Below, in pieces: positions 50,805-60,885 of a stretch of 64,000 bases of DNA. This stretch comes from Falsiruegeria litorea R37 (GTDB lineage Bacteria; Pseudomonadota; Alphaproteobacteria; Rhodobacterales; Rhodobacteraceae). The notes under the pieces were generated by a model. That model was not told the origin of the DNA, searched no databases, and saw only the letters and a program-made list of their open reading frames with translations. The DNA lies in assembly GCF_900172225.1 (NCBI RefSeq), contig NZ_FWFO01000001.1, positions 992,001 to 1,056,000 of the forward strand, written 5' to 3'. Positions within the stretch are counted from its first letter, which is position 1, and each line of letters starts with the position of its first letter. A program made the position numbers and the translations under genes.

Positions 50805-52198
50805 GCCGACACCTCCAGCACATTGGTGGTCTGGCCCTGGCTTTCGGCAAAGTAGCGCTCCAGCAGGGTGCGGGCGGTTTCAAGGCGGTATTCGGCCGAG
50901 GCGCGCATGTCCGTGAGTGGTGTGAAGTCTGCGTCGAACTTGGCTTTGGCTGTGGTGATGGTCGTGGCCGTCCAGGGCTGACCGATCAACGCGGCCTCTA
51001 CCGCCGCAGCGCGTTTCGGGATACCGGCCATGCCGCCGAACGCGATACGAGCGCCCGTTACGGTTCCATCCTCGATCGTGATGTTGAAACAGCCGCAGAC
51101 GGCTGAGATGTCCTGATCGAACCGTTTGCTCAACTTGTAGCATTTCAGCGTGTCGGGCTGGCGGGGGAAACTCACCGCCTCGACAAACTCACCCGGTTTG
51201 CGGTCCTGCTTGCCGTAGTCGATGAAGAAATCCTCGAGCAACACGTCGCGGCGGGTGTCTTCCTTGCGCAGATGCAGGGTCGCACCAAGCGCGATCAGCG
51301 CGGGCGGGTTGTCCCCAATGGGAGAGCCATTGGCGATGTTACCGCCGATTGTGGCGGCGTGGCGCACTTGGACCGAGGCGTAGCGGCGAACCATTTCGGC
51401 GTAAGACGGGTGCAGGTCGGTCAAGGTCTCGCCCACGGTATTCATGTCGACCATGGCGCCAAAGCGAACGCGCGTGTCTGTGACCTCGACCGTTTTCAGG
51501 TCATTGCAGCGGTTCAGGAAAATGATTGATTTCAGATCGCGCAGCTGTTTGGTGACCCAAAGGCCCACGTCCGTGGCACCGGCGATCAGCGTTGCATCGG
51601 GGTGTTGGGCGTAGACGGTCGCCAACTCATCTGCAATGGTGGGGGCGAACGGGGGCTCTGCCCCCCGGACTTCGTCCTCCCCCCGGGATATTTTTGGCAA
51701 GAGGAAGGAACGGTCCTTGTTTACCCAAGTTGGGACAGGCTTGTCTTCGCAAGCTTCAGCCGCACGGACGATCGGGGCGTATCCGGTGCAGCGGCACAGG
51801 TTGCCGGCCAATTGTGTGTCGTGATCGGTGGCGCCGTTGGCATGAGCTGCTGTCATCGACATCACGAAACCGGGTGTGCAGAACCCACATTGCGAGCCGT
51901 GATGCTTGATCATGGCGTCCTGTACCGGATGCAGCGTGCCGTCAGCCTCGCCCACACCTTCGACCGTGCGGATCGCCTTGCCGTGCAGTTGCGGCAGAAA
52001 CAGGATGCAGGAGTTCAGCGCCTTTGCGCCGTCCGCGTCACTGACCATGACTGTGCAAGCGCCGCAGTCGCCCTCGTTGCAGCCTTCTTTGGTGCCGCGA
52101 AGATGTCGTTCCTCGCGCAGCCAATCCAGCAGCGTGGCCGTGGGCGACACGCCCTCCAGCTCCACAGTCTCTCCGTTCAGAAGAAACGTGATGTCCAT
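50801..52198 (-). CDS. xdhA: Xanthine dehydrogenase 2Fe-2S/FAD subunit
   Basis: The 465-residue subunit has two 2Fe-2S sites: [13 protein letters not shown] with the earlier Cys, then [11 protein letters not shown] and CRCTGYAP. The FAD part has [18 protein letters not shown] and [24 protein letters not shown]. The linker between them, about residues 163-183, is unusual. It reads [18 protein letters not shown] and is encoded by a GC-rich palindromic repeat inserted in frame. It is the first gene of the operon, preceded by a 346-bp non-coding region. Confidence 0.92.
   Translation of the reverse strand: MDITFLLNGETVELEGVSPTATLLDWLREERHLRGTKEGCNEGDCGACTVMVSDADGAKALNSCILFLPQLHGKAIRTVEGVGEADGTLHPVQDAMIKHHGSQCGFCTPGFVMSMTAAHANGATDHDTQLAGNLCRCTGYAPIVRAAEACEDKPVPTWVNKDRSFLLPKISRGEDEVRGAEPPFAPTIADELATVYAQHPDATLIAGATDVGLWVTKQLRDLKSIIFLNRCNDLKTVEVTDTRVRFGAMVDMNTVGETLTDLHPSYAEMVRRYASVQVRHAATIGGNIANGSPIGDNPPALIALGATLHLRKEDTRRDVLLEDFFIDYGKQDRKPGEFVEAVSFPRQPDTLKCYKLSKRFDQDISAVCGCFNITIEDGTVTGARIAFGGMAGIPKRAAAVEAALIGQPWTATTITTAKAKFDADFTPLTDMRASAEYRLETARTLLERYFAESQGQTTNVLEVSA
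51650..51712. repeat. Palindromic dispersed-repeat element inside xdhA
   Basis: The stretch holds GGGGGCTCTGCCCCC and a CGGACTTCGTCC stem, then CCCCCCGGGATATTTTTGGC and AAGAGGAAG. It looks like the GC-palindrome plus TATTTTTGGCAAGA-type repeat that I know from intergenic regions of Rhodobacteraceae. Here it lies in a coding frame and adds about 20 residues to the XdhA linker. No second copy was noticed in this window. Confidence 0.6.
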
Positions 52199-52335
52199 AT
52201 TCGAAAACCCGTCGCGTTACCCCGTTGTGCCTGTCAGCGCGCCCCTTCGATGCGACGTAAAAAGAGCGCAGGCATATAATTGCGTCCCAGATTAGAAAGG
52301 GGGCGCAAGTTCTGGCAAGAAAAAGTCATTCTGCG

Positions 52336-52353
52336 ATGCAACATTTTGCATCA
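52336..52353. promoter_or_regulatory. 18-bp palindrome in the xdhA-dnaE intergenic region
   Basis: GATGCAA-CATT-TTGCATC lies in the 346 bp between divergent xdhA and dnaE, about 140 bp from xdhA. It may be an operator for the purine operon or simply part of a promoter. The rest of 52199-52544 shows no gene or other clear signal. Confidence 0.4.
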
Positions 52354-52544
52354 AATTGCGAGGTGTTTGGGGTGGGATTTCGGGCTTAAGATGCTGAAAA
52401 CGCAATGCCTTGCCTGTTTTGCGGCAGGTGCGAGGGTTGAAACACCTTCAAGAATACCCGAAAAGTACTGCCTATTATTTCGACATTCCGAAGAGCGGTC
52501 GCTTGCGCCTTTCCCCTCTTCGCGGGCTGCGCTAGCTTGAGCGG

Positions 52545-55500
52545 ATGAGCAGCGATCCCCGATTCATTCACCTCCGCGTCCACACCGAATACTCTCTTCT
52601 CGAGGGGGCCATGCGGCTGAAAAAGCTGCCCGGTCTTTGCGTGCAGATGGACATGCCCGCGGTGGCCGTCACCGACACCAACAACCTGTTTTCTGCGCTT
52701 GAGTTTTCGGTCGGTGCGGCAGGTGCAGGGGTACAGCCCATCATTGGCTGTCAGGTCGATCTGGCCTATCTGGCACCACAGCCAGGGGAAAAACCAAAGG
52801 ACCCGGCAGGCGTGGTTCTGCTGGCGCAGACCGAGCGCGGGTATGAGAACCTGATGAAGCTGAACTCATGCCTGTACGTGGACAAGGGCGGGCAACTGCC
52901 GCAGGTCACGATGGATGAGCTTGCGACCTATTCCGAGGGCGTGATCTGCCTGTCGGGCGGTCCCGAGGGACCTGTTGGGCGGCTCTTGCAGGCGGGGCAA
53001 CGTCCGGCGGCCGAAGAGCTGATGGACCGGCTGGCGGCGATTTACCCGGATCGCTTGTATGTCGAGCTGCAGCGCCACCCGGGTGAAGATGGTCAGCCAG
53101 AGTCCGAGCGTCTGACCGAGCGCGGCCACGTGGAAATGGCCTATGCCAAGAACCTGCCACTGGTGGCCACCAACGACGCCTACTTCCCGACCACTAAGAT
53201 GTACGAGGCGCATGATGCGCTGATCTGCATTTCCGAAGGCGCCTATGTCGACCAGCAAGAGGGGCGGCGGCGTCTGACGGCTCAGCACTATTTCAAATCG
53301 CAGCAAGAGATGGTGACGCTTTTTGCCGACCTGCCCGAAGCCATCGAAAACACGGTCGAGATCGCCAAGCGCTGCGCGTTCATGGCGTATCGCCGTGATC
53401 CGATCCTGCCCAAGTTTGCCGACGACGAAGTCGCCGAACTGCGCCGTATCGCCAACGACGGGTTGCAAAAACGTCTGGCAGTGATCCCGCATGCGGTTTC
53501 GGTCGAGGAGTATCAGGAACGGTTGGATTTTGAGCTTGGCATCATCGAAGGGATGGGGTTTCCCGGCTACTTCCTGATCGTTGCGGACTTTATCCAATGG
53601 TCCAAGGATCATGATATTCCGGTGGGGCCGGGGCGGGGATCGGGTGCGGGATCGCTGGTGGCCTATGCGCTGACAATTACCGACCTTGATCCTTTGCGCT
53701 ACAGCTTGCTCTTCGAACGCTTCCTCAACCCCGAACGGGTTTCGATGCCCGACTTCGACATCGACTTTTGCATGGACCGCCGCGAAGAGGTGATCCGCTA
53801 CGTGCAAGAGAAATACGGGCGCGACAAAGTCGGCCAGATCATCACCTTTGGTGCGCTTCTGTCCAAGGCCGCCGTGCGCGACGTGGGCCGGGTGTTGCAG
53901 ATGCCTTATGGCCAGGTCGACCGGCTGTCCAAGATGATCCCGGTCGAGGGGGTCAAACCCGTCAGCATCGAAAAGGCCCTGCAGGATGAGCCGCGCCTGG
54001 CCGAAGAGGCCCGCAACGAAGAGGTCGTGAACCGGCTGCTCACCTATGGGCAGCAGGTTGAGGGGCTGCTCAGGAACGCCTCGACCCACGCGGCCGGTGT
54101 GGTGATCGGGGACCGTCCGCTGGATGCCCTGGTGCCGCTCTATCAGGACCCGCGTTCGGACATGCCCGCAACCCAGTTCAACATGAAATGGGTGGAACAG
54201 GCCGGGCTGGTGAAGTTCGACTTTCTGGGTCTGAAGACTCTGACAGTCATTCAGAACGCCATGGATCTGATCTTCAAATCCGGGCGCGATCTGCATGTCG
54301 CCGCCGATGGAACGCAGCTTTATGAACCCGCCGATGGCGCGGCGAATGAGATCAACGCCATCCCGCTCGATGACAAGCCGACCTATGATCTGTATTCGGC
54401 GGCCAAGACGGTGGCAGTGTTCCAGGTGGAATCCACCGGTATGATGGATGCGCTCAAGCGCATGAAACCGACCTGTATCGAGGACATCGTCGCCCTTGTG
54501 GCGCTTTATCGTCCGGGGCCGATGGAGAACATCCCGACCTATTGCGAGGTCAAGAACGGGATCAAGGAAATTGAATCTGTTCACCCGCTGATCGACCATA
54601 TTCTGGCCGAGACGCAGGGCATCATCGTTTACCAGGAACAGGTGATGCAGATCGCGCAGGTCATGGCGGGTTATTCGCTTGGCGGCGCTGACCTGCTGCG
54701 CCGTGCGATGGGTAAAAAGATCAAAGAGGCGATGGACGCCGAGCGCCCCAAGTTCGAAAAGGGCGCGGGCGAAAACGGGGTCGACAAAAAGAAGGCGTCT
54801 GAGGTTTTCGACCTTCTCGAGAAGTTCGCCAACTACGGTTTCAACAAATCCCACGCGGCGGCTTATGCGGTGGTGTCGTATCAAACCGGCTGGCTCAAGG
54901 CGAACCACCCGGTGGAGTTCATGGGCGGCGTCATGAACTGCGATATCCATCTGACCGACAAGCTGGCGATCTATTTCGAAGAGGTCCGCAAGGGGCTGAA
55001 ACTGCCCTATGTGCCGCCTTGCGTAAACCGCTCGCTGGCGACATTCGATGTGGTGAATGGCGAGTTGGTCTATGCGCTGGGCGCGCTCAAAAACGTGGGC
55101 GTCGAGGCGATGAATCTTGTCGTGCAGGGGCGGGGCGACAAGCCGTTTGTGAACCTGTTTGATTTCGCCCGCCGGGTGGATTTGAAACGTGTCGGAAAAC
55201 GTCCGCTTGAGATGATGGCGCGGGCCGGGGCGTTCGATCAGCTTGATCCTAACCGACGCCGTGTTTTTGAGAGCCTTGAGCCGTTGGTGAACTATTCAGC
55301 GGCCATTCAGGAGCAGAAGAACTCGAACCAGGTGTCGCTGTTTGGCGAGGCGGGCGATGATCTGCCCGAACCGCGCCTGTCAAACTCACCCGATTGGCTG
55401 GCGGCGGAACGCCTGAGCGAAGAGTTCAAGGCGATTGGCTTCTACCTGTCCGGGCACCCGCTGGACGACTACATGCCCGCGCTCAAACGCAAGGGCGTGC

Positions 55501-56048
55501 TGACGCTGGATGAGGTAATGGAAAAGGCGCGCTCCAGCCCGCTGATTGCCAAGATCGCAGGCGTTGTCGCCGGGCGGCAGGAGCGTAAATCGGCGCGCGG
55601 CAACCGGTTTGCCTTTGCCCAGCTGTCGGATCCGACCGGGGCCTATGAGGTCACGCTGTTCTCGGAGGCGTTGGAGAAATGCCGCGAGCATCTGGAAACC
55701 GGCGCACATGTGGTGGTGCAGGCCGAGGCGACGATGGAATCCGATCAGCTGAAACTGCTGGGCCGGTCCGTTGGGCCGATTGATGCGGCGATTTCGTCCT
55801 CGACCGGAACCAGCGGGCTCAAGGTGTTTTTGGAAGCACCCGAGGCGGTGCCGACAGTGGCCAAGGTGTTGGCCGATGCCGCCGAGGCGGCCAAGGGCGC
55901 GTCGCGCGGGCCGATCCAGGTGTGTTTGATTGCCGCCGGATTGCCCGGCGATGTCGAAATGGACCTTGGCCGCGATTTCCCGATCAGCCCGCAGATCAAA
56001 GGCGCGCTCAAGTCGCTTGATGGGGTGATGGCGGTCGAAGAGCTCTAA
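52545..56048 (+). CDS. dnaE: DNA polymerase III alpha subunit
   Basis: The 1167-residue protein is the replicative polymerase chain. The PHP domain opens IHLRVHTEYSLLEGAMRLKKL. The polymerase core has GPGRGSGAGSLVAYAL, SMPDFDIDFCMDRREEVIRYV with catalytic aspartates, and LYRPGPMENIPTYCEVK. The C-terminal has a helix-hairpin-helix and OB-fold (NRFAFAQLSDPTGAYEVTLFSE). Length is typical of DnaE1 rather than the shorter DnaE2. It is monocistronic with a hairpin after the stop. Confidence 0.95.
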   Translation: MSSDPRFIHLRVHTEYSLLEGAMRLKKLPGLCVQMDMPAVAVTDTNNLFSALEFSVGAAGAGVQPIIGCQVDLAYLAPQPGEKPKDPAGVVLLAQTERGYENLMKLNSCLYVDKGGQLPQVTMDELATYSEGVICLSGGPEGPVGRLLQAGQRPAAEELMDRLAAIYPDRLYVELQRHPGEDGQPESERLTERGHVEMAYAKNLPLVATNDAYFPTTKMYEAHDALICISEGAYVDQQEGRRRLTAQHYFKSQQEMVTLFADLPEAIENTVEIAKRCAFMAYRRDPILPKFADDEVAELRRIANDGLQKRLAVIPHAVSVEEYQERLDFELGIIEGMGFPGYFLIVADFIQWSKDHDIPVGPGRGSGAGSLVAYALTITDLDPLRYSLLFERFLNPERVSMPDFDIDFCMDRREEVIRYVQEKYGRDKVGQIITFGALLSKAAVRDVGRVLQMPYGQVDRLSKMIPVEGVKPVSIEKALQDEPRLAEEARNEEVVNRLLTYGQQVEGLLRNASTHAAGVVIGDRPLDALVPLYQDPRSDMPATQFNMKWVEQAGLVKFDFLGLKTLTVIQNAMDLIFKSGRDLHVAADGTQLYEPADGAANEINAIPLDDKPTYDLYSAAKTVAVFQVESTGMMDALKRMKPTCIEDIVALVALYRPGPMENIPTYCEVKNGIKEIESVHPLIDHILAETQGIIVYQEQVMQIAQVMAGYSLGGADLLRRAMGKKIKEAMDAERPKFEKGAGENGVDKKKASEVFDLLEKFANYGFNKSHAAAYAVVSYQTGWLKANHPVEFMGGVMNCDIHLTDKLAIYFEEVRKGLKLPYVPPCVNRSLATFDVVNGELVYALGALKNVGVEAMNLVVQGRGDKPFVNLFDFARRVDLKRVGKRPLEMMARAGAFDQLDPNRRRVFESLEPLVNYSAAIQEQKNSNQVSLFGEAGDDLPEPRLSNSPDWLAAERLSEEFKAIGFYLSGHPLDDYMPALKRKGVLTLDEVMEKARSSPLIAKIAGVVAGRQERKSARGNRFAFAQLSDPTGAYEVTLFSEALEKCREHLETGAHVVVQAEATMESDQLKLLGRSVGPIDAAISSSTGTSGLKVFLEAPEAVPTVAKVLADAAEAAKGASRGPIQVCLIAAGLPGDVEMDLGRDFPISPQIKGALKSLDGVMAVEEL

Positions 56049-56054
56049 GTGCAA

Positions 56055-56076
56055 GCGCCGCCCTGATGGACGGCGC
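56055..56076. terminator. Hairpin between dnaE and the DUF3604 gene
   Basis: GCGCCGCCC and GGACGGCGC pair around TGAT with one mismatch. It lies between the two convergent genes, seven bases past the dnaE stop. No long T-run is present. Confidence 0.55.
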
Positions 56077-56087
56077 TCAAACTGTTC

Positions 56088-58037
56088 TTATCCTTCAGCA
56101 GGTGTGTACCAGATCGGCGAGGAATAGGCGCGTTCCTGGTGGATCAGCTGCGCTTCTTCGGGCAGTTCGATGCCAAAGCGAAGCTTGTCGTATACGACCC
56201 AACGCGGCGTCGGGATTTCCAGCACGCGGACATAGTAGAACGCACGCTCGCCTGCGTCGAAATCGGGATCGGTCCAGACCGTAGCCAGTTCCGCCGCACC
56301 GATGGTGTTGGTCCAGCTTGCGGTTTCCAGATCGACGGTGTTGCCCACCTCGGGCAGTTTGCCGTCGCCGTCCATTTCACGGTCATCGGACCAGACCACG
56401 TTGTGGACCTTTTCGTGCAACTTGCCTTCGGCGTCCATCCAGCCCTTGACCACCTGAATCCGGTCCAGATTGGCACCGATCGGGTCGCGCAGGGCAAAGA
56501 TCAGGAAGCTCGGGGCACTGTCGCCGTCACGCGGACGCATGTCGCCTCCCATGGGCACGCCCTTGTTATAGCCGATGATGGCAGGCGAGCGTGACCTAAG
56601 GTCATCCTCGCTGAACTCCCAACCGCCAAAGAACCGCAGGCCAATGCGTGGGCCAGTGGTGGCGTAGGTCTCGCGGCGTTTGAACGCATCAAAGATGGCG
56701 CTGCGGGTGTTTTCCTCGGCCCAGACTGCAGTATAGCCCGAGGCGACCAGTTGGTATCCCTCGATCCGGCCAAGGTCGCTGGCGATGAATGGGTGTTCGA
56801 TCCGCGTGGGCGAGGGTTCGACGCTGGTGGATTTGCTGAAAAAGTTTTCTTCTTCAGCTGTGGCCAGCGCGGTATGACTGTCCGTTGCCCCGCCAAGACC
56901 AAATTTGTAGGGGTTGGTGCCCAGCTTCGCCTCAAGCGCCAGCCCCTGTTTCAGGGCCTCGCGGGCATACTCACCGCCCAGCATCTCGTCGGTTTTCAGC
57001 TCGGTCAGATCCAGATTGCCGACGTCCCAGTTTTCGTAATCTGCAAACTCGTCATCGGGGCTGAGGAAGGGATGCGCCTCTCCATCGCCCTTGATCTGGG
57101 TGACTTCGTAATGCGGCTCCCATTTGGCGCGGCGCTCGACATAGTCCTCGTCCACGACGCCACCGTGATAGGTATCCGTAGTTGGGAACATCCAGCCGTT
57201 CGACAGGTTGCCGTTATGAGAAAACGCAACGGCCCGGCCGCCGGTCTTCTCCTGGTACATCTCCAGCCAGTCATAAAGATAGTTCGGATCGGTATCGCCA
57301 TAAGGTGCCTGGGTCACCGGAGGCACCACTTGCAGCGCGCGGGTTGGGCCGTCGCGCAGCATCACGTTGCGGTGCAGGTTGAAGCCCTTGGGTACAGAGG
57401 TCCATTCGAACCCGATGAATGCGGTGAACTCGCCCGGTTCGTTCGCTCTCTCAGCTGCCAGAACGATCTTTTCCCAGACAAAAGCAAAGGCATCCGCGCC
57501 AGGGCTGTAGGATTTCAGAATCGCTTCGGGCAGGGTGCCTTGCGAAAAATTGGTGATCAGATCAAAGGCTGACTTACCCGCGGCCTCGCCACCTTTGGAA
57601 TAGCCCTCGTACCATTCGCGCCCCTTGGGATCGGACAGAATGCCGGGTTTGCCAGCTTGCAGATCGGGGGCAAAGCCCATCATGTCGGTGTGATCTGTCA
57701 GCACCATCCAATCCAACGGACGGCTGAGCTTTACCGGAAGACCGGTGGACGAAACCACCTGCTCGCCCTTGGCAAAGGCCCAAGCGTCATCAGGCCCCAG
57801 GATGTTGCCAAATGCGCCTGCGTCCAGCGACAGACCGGTGTGCAGGTGCGTCTCACCCCACAAAGGCTGGATCGGAATGGATCGGTTGGCGTAGGGCGAA
57901 AAGGCCTCGGGTGGAAAGGCGCTGGCAGCGGCCTCTTCGGTGGTCTTGATCTGGGCCTGTCCCGCGCCGGGCAACATCAGTGCGGCGGCCATCGCAACAG
58001 AGGACAGGAAAGCGGTGGAACGTCTTTGGGTCTTCAT
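56088..58037 (-). CDS. DUF3604 secreted protein with PHP-like metal motifs
   Basis: The 649-residue precursor has a signal peptide ([23 protein letters not shown]). The mature protein begins with [20 protein letters not shown], which has the H-x-H of a PHP-type metallohydrolase. [23 protein letters not shown] and AVAFSHNGN add further metal-like positions, and [10 protein letters not shown] and [14 protein letters not shown] follow. This is the DUF3604 pattern, whose function is not known; phosphoesterase activity is a guess from the fold. A 24-bp perfect palindrome lies about 100 bp upstream, so it is probably under a dedicated regulator. Confidence 0.8.
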   Translation of the reverse strand: MKTQRRSTAFLSSVAMAAALMLPGAGQAQIKTTEEAAASAFPPEAFSPYANRSIPIQPLWGETHLHTGLSLDAGAFGNILGPDDAWAFAKGEQVVSSTGLPVKLSRPLDWMVLTDHTDMMGFAPDLQAGKPGILSDPKGREWYEGYSKGGEAAGKSAFDLITNFSQGTLPEAILKSYSPGADAFAFVWEKIVLAAERANEPGEFTAFIGFEWTSVPKGFNLHRNVMLRDGPTRALQVVPPVTQAPYGDTDPNYLYDWLEMYQEKTGGRAVAFSHNGNLSNGWMFPTTDTYHGGVVDEDYVERRAKWEPHYEVTQIKGDGEAHPFLSPDDEFADYENWDVGNLDLTELKTDEMLGGEYAREALKQGLALEAKLGTNPYKFGLGGATDSHTALATAEEENFFSKSTSVEPSPTRIEHPFIASDLGRIEGYQLVASGYTAVWAEENTRSAIFDAFKRRETYATTGPRIGLRFFGGWEFSEDDLRSRSPAIIGYNKGVPMGGDMRPRDGDSAPSFLIFALRDPIGANLDRIQVVKGWMDAEGKLHEKVHNVVWSDDREMDGDGKLPEVGNTVDLETASWTNTIGAAELATVWTDPDFDAGERAFYYVRVLEIPTPRWVVYDKLRFGIELPEEAQLIHQERAYSSPIWYTPAEG

Positions 58038-58134
58038 ACTGATCTCCCTGAACAGATTTTGGGGACCGTACGCTATTGGTAGCGGCAGGCCGTCTCGTTT
58101 GGGTATTCAAGTATTCAATTGGCAGTATGAGACG

Positions 58135-58158
58135 AGTATCTGTTTTGAAACAGATACT
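58135..58158. promoter_or_regulatory. 24-bp perfect palindrome, TetR-like operator, upstream of DUF3604
   Basis: AGTATCTGTTT-TG-AAACAGATACT has 11-bp perfect arms. On the minus strand a TTGACA -35-like box abuts it, so the palindrome covers the -35/-10 spacer. That location suits a repressor of the TetR type. No such regulator gene is in the window. Confidence 0.65.
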
Positions 58159-58191
58159 TGTCAACAGTCGGCTTAGACGTGATCGGCGTAA

Positions 58192-58386
58192 TCAGTAGTG
58201 GGGTGGACGTTCATCGCCCAGAACAATGCCATCCGCGCCTGCTTGTTCGCGCTCGGCCTCACGCTCCATCAGCATCTGCACGCGTCGGGTCAGAAGGGCG
58301 ATCTCGGTCTCCTGGCGGGCCACAACGTCGCTCATTTCCTCGACCATGCGGGTCAGGTGGGCGATCTGTTCCTCGAGCTTTTGCAT
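58192..58386 (-). CDS. slyX: SlyX family protein
   Basis: The 64-residue protein is a single coiled-coil helix (LEEQIAHLTRMVEEMSDVV, then ARQETEIALLTRRVQML) with the family tail DERPPHY. SlyX proteins are small and of unknown function. The stop is 34 bp from the palindrome region; it shares no operon with neighbours. Confidence 0.85.
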   Translation of the reverse strand: MQKLEEQIAHLTRMVEEMSDVVARQETEIALLTRRVQMLMEREAEREQAGADGIVLGDERPPHY

Positions 58387-58490
58387 GGGGCATGGGTCCT
58401 TTGGCGTGCTGCCCTGTCATACAGGCGCAACGTCACGCTTGCCAGCCCGATGTGACAGGTCCGAACCTGTGATCAAAGGGAGAAAGCGCC

Positions 58491-59294
58491 ATGACCATCA
58501 CCATCGACAAATGCGATGCCATCACGACCATTGCCATCAACCGGCCCGACGCCCGCAACGCGGTCAACCCCGAGACGGCACGGCTGCTGTATCAGGCTTT
58601 TCTTGATTTTGAGGCGGATGAGCCGCAGCGTGTCGCGATTCTGACCGGAACAGGTGGATACTTCTGCGCCGGTTTCGATCTCAAGGCGGCAGGCGCAGGG
58701 GATGCAACAGGTTGGATGGCCGAAGTTCAGATCCCGGAAGGCTGGGACGACCCAATGGCCCATCCCATCCCTGGTCCGATGGGGCCATCGCGCCTGATGT
58801 TGTCAAAGCCCGTGATCGCTGCCATCGAAGGCCCGGCTGTGGCGGGCGGCATGGAACTGGCGGCCTGGTGCGACATGCGCGTCATGGCGCAGGGCGCGGT
58901 CACCGGCGTGTTCTGTCGGCGTTGGGGCGTGCCGTTGATTGATGGCGGCACGATCCGCTTGCCACAGATCCTGGGGCAGGGGCGGGCCAATGACCTGATC
59001 CTGACGGGGCGCGGGGTTGAGGCGGAAGAAGCGCTGGCGCTTGGGTTTGCCAACCGGACCTGTCCGCAAGGTGAGGCGCTGAAGGTCGCGCGCGCGATTG
59101 CCGCTGATCTGATCCGCTTCCCGCAGGCCTGCATGTTGGCCGATCACCTGTCGGCGCGCATGACACCTGCTGATCTGGCCGCCGCACTGCGCCGGGAATG
59201 GGCGTCCTTTGCGGCCTTTGCCGCCGAAGGTCAGGCGGGTGCTGCGCGATTTGCTTCAGGCAAAGGCCGGTCTGGGGACTTTGGCGACATCTAG
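58491..59294 (+). CDS. Enoyl-CoA hydratase/isomerase family protein
   Basis: The 267-residue protein has INRPDARNAVNPETARLL, GGYFCAGFDLKAAG for the oxyanion hole, and KPVIAAIEGPAVAGGMELAAWCDMRV near residue 105. The Glu normally found after the GG-EL segment for hydratase activity is present as E in GGMELA, but the second catalytic position is not clear. The region VTGVFCRRWGVPLIDGGTIRLPQILG follows. It acts on a CoA thioester; the substrate is unknown. GGGAGA lies just upstream of the ATG. Confidence 0.8.
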   Translation: MTITIDKCDAITTIAINRPDARNAVNPETARLLYQAFLDFEADEPQRVAILTGTGGYFCAGFDLKAAGAGDATGWMAEVQIPEGWDDPMAHPIPGPMGPSRLMLSKPVIAAIEGPAVAGGMELAAWCDMRVMAQGAVTGVFCRRWGVPLIDGGTIRLPQILGQGRANDLILTGRGVEAEEALALGFANRTCPQGEALKVARAIAADLIRFPQACMLADHLSARMTPADLAAALRREWASFAAFAAEGQAGAARFASGKGRSGDFGDI

Positions 59295-59394
59295 ATAGGC
59301 TGCAAGTCACGCCATGCGCGTTGCGGTCACCTTGCTCCTTGGCGGGGCATGGGCTAGACCCCGCGCGACAGTGATGCCCCCTGAGGATACTTCG

Positions 59395-60882
59395 ATGGCA
59401 AAGACCAAGAAACAGCCCCGCCCCAAGGCCGCAACGCCCAAAGGGTTCCGCGACTATTTCGGCTCCGAGGTCACGCAGCGCACCCAGATGCTGCAGCAGA
59501 TTGCCCATGTGTATCATCAATACGGGTTTGACGCGCTGGAAAGCAGCGCGGTTGAGACGGTCGAGGCACTTGGCAAGTTCCTGCCCGATGTCGACCGCCC
59601 GAACGAGGGCGTGTTCGCCTGGCAAGAGTTCGACGAAGGCGGCAACGGCGACTGGATGGCCCTGCGCTATGACCTGACCGCGCCCTTGGCCCGCGTCTAT
59701 GCGCAGCACCGCAACGACCTGCCGACACCCTATCGCCGCTATGCGATGGGGCCGGTGTGGCGTAACGAAAAGCCCGGACCGGGGCGCTATCGCCAGTTTT
59801 ATCAGTGCGATGCGGATACCGTTGGCACCGCGTCGATGGCAGCCGATGCCGAGATTTGCGCCATGCTCAGCGACACGCTGGAGACCGTCGGCATTCCGCG
59901 CGGCGACTACCTGGTGCGCGTCAACAACCGCAAGGTCATGAACGGCGTGCTTGAGGTGATGGGCCTGGGCGATGACCAGGCCGCCCGCGACAACGTCCTG
60001 CGCACCATCGACAAGTTCGACAAGGTGGGCGAGGTCGGCGTGCGCGAGCTGCTCACCAAGGGCCGACTGGACGCCTCTGGTGCGTTTATCGACGGCGTGG
60101 GCCTGAGCGACGATCAGGCCGAACCGGTGATTGCCTTCCTGACCTCAAAGGCGGCGGATGCGGCCGGAACTCTGGCCAACCTGCGCGCCGCTGTTGGCGC
60201 GTCCAAGGTGGGCGCGGACGGCATCAACGAGCTGGAACAGATCGGCGAATTGCTGGCCGCTGGCGGCTATGGTTCTGACCGGATCGAGATCGACCCCTCG
60301 GTCGTGCGCGGTCTGGGGTATTACACCGGCCCGGTTTATGAGGCCGAGCTGACGTTTGAAATCTTTGACGAGAAAGGCCGCAAGCGGCAGTTCGGCTCGG
60401 TCTCGGGCGGGGGGCGCTATGACGATCTGGTCAAGCGGTTCACGGGCCAAGAGGTTCCGGCGACGGGTGTGTCCATCGGCGTGGACCGCCTGCTGGCCGC
60501 TTTGCGCGAAAAGGGACGCATTCAGGCGATTGAAACCGGCCCCGTGGTGGTGACCGTGATGGATCGTGACCGCATGGCGGATTATCAGGCGATGGTTGCC
60601 GAGCTGCGCAATGCGGGCATCCGGGCCGAGGTGTATCTGGGCAACCCCAAGAACTTTGGCAACCAGTTGAAATATGCGGACAAACGCAATTCTCCGATCG
60701 CGGTCATCGAAGGCGGCAGCGAGAAAGAGGCGGGGGTCATCCAGATCAAGGACCTGATCCTGGGCGCCAAGATTGCCGAAAGCGCGACGCTGGAGGAATG
60801 GAAGGAACGCCCCAGCCAGTTCGAAGTGCCACGCAGTGAATTGGTCGCCAAGGTGCGTGAAATTCTGGATGGGCAGGGCTGA
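59395..60882 (+). CDS. hisS: Histidyl-tRNA synthetase
   Basis: The ATG at 59395 gives 495 residues. Class II motifs are [18 protein letters not shown] (motif 1 region), [21 protein letters not shown] (motif 2) and [13 protein letters not shown] (motif 3), with the His-specific [12 protein letters not shown] and [12 protein letters not shown]. The C-terminal anticodon domain ends near LVAKVREIL. It is three bases ahead of hisZ, a common alphaproteobacterial arrangement. Confidence 0.93.
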   Translation: MAKTKKQPRPKAATPKGFRDYFGSEVTQRTQMLQQIAHVYHQYGFDALESSAVETVEALGKFLPDVDRPNEGVFAWQEFDEGGNGDWMALRYDLTAPLARVYAQHRNDLPTPYRRYAMGPVWRNEKPGPGRYRQFYQCDADTVGTASMAADAEICAMLSDTLETVGIPRGDYLVRVNNRKVMNGVLEVMGLGDDQAARDNVLRTIDKFDKVGEVGVRELLTKGRLDASGAFIDGVGLSDDQAEPVIAFLTSKAADAAGTLANLRAAVGASKVGADGINELEQIGELLAAGGYGSDRIEIDPSVVRGLGYYTGPVYEAELTFEIFDEKGRKRQFGSVSGGGRYDDLVKRFTGQEVPATGVSIGVDRLLAALREKGRIQAIETGPVVVTVMDRDRMADYQAMVAELRNAGIRAEVYLGNPKNFGNQLKYADKRNSPIAVIEGGSEKEAGVIQIKDLILGAKIAESATLEEWKERPSQFEVPRSELVAKVREILDGQG

Positions 60883-60885
60883 TCC

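Noticed and set aside
52866-54950. Long minus-strand open frame opposite dnaE
   Set aside because: Antisense shadow of dnaE with biased composition and no domain.
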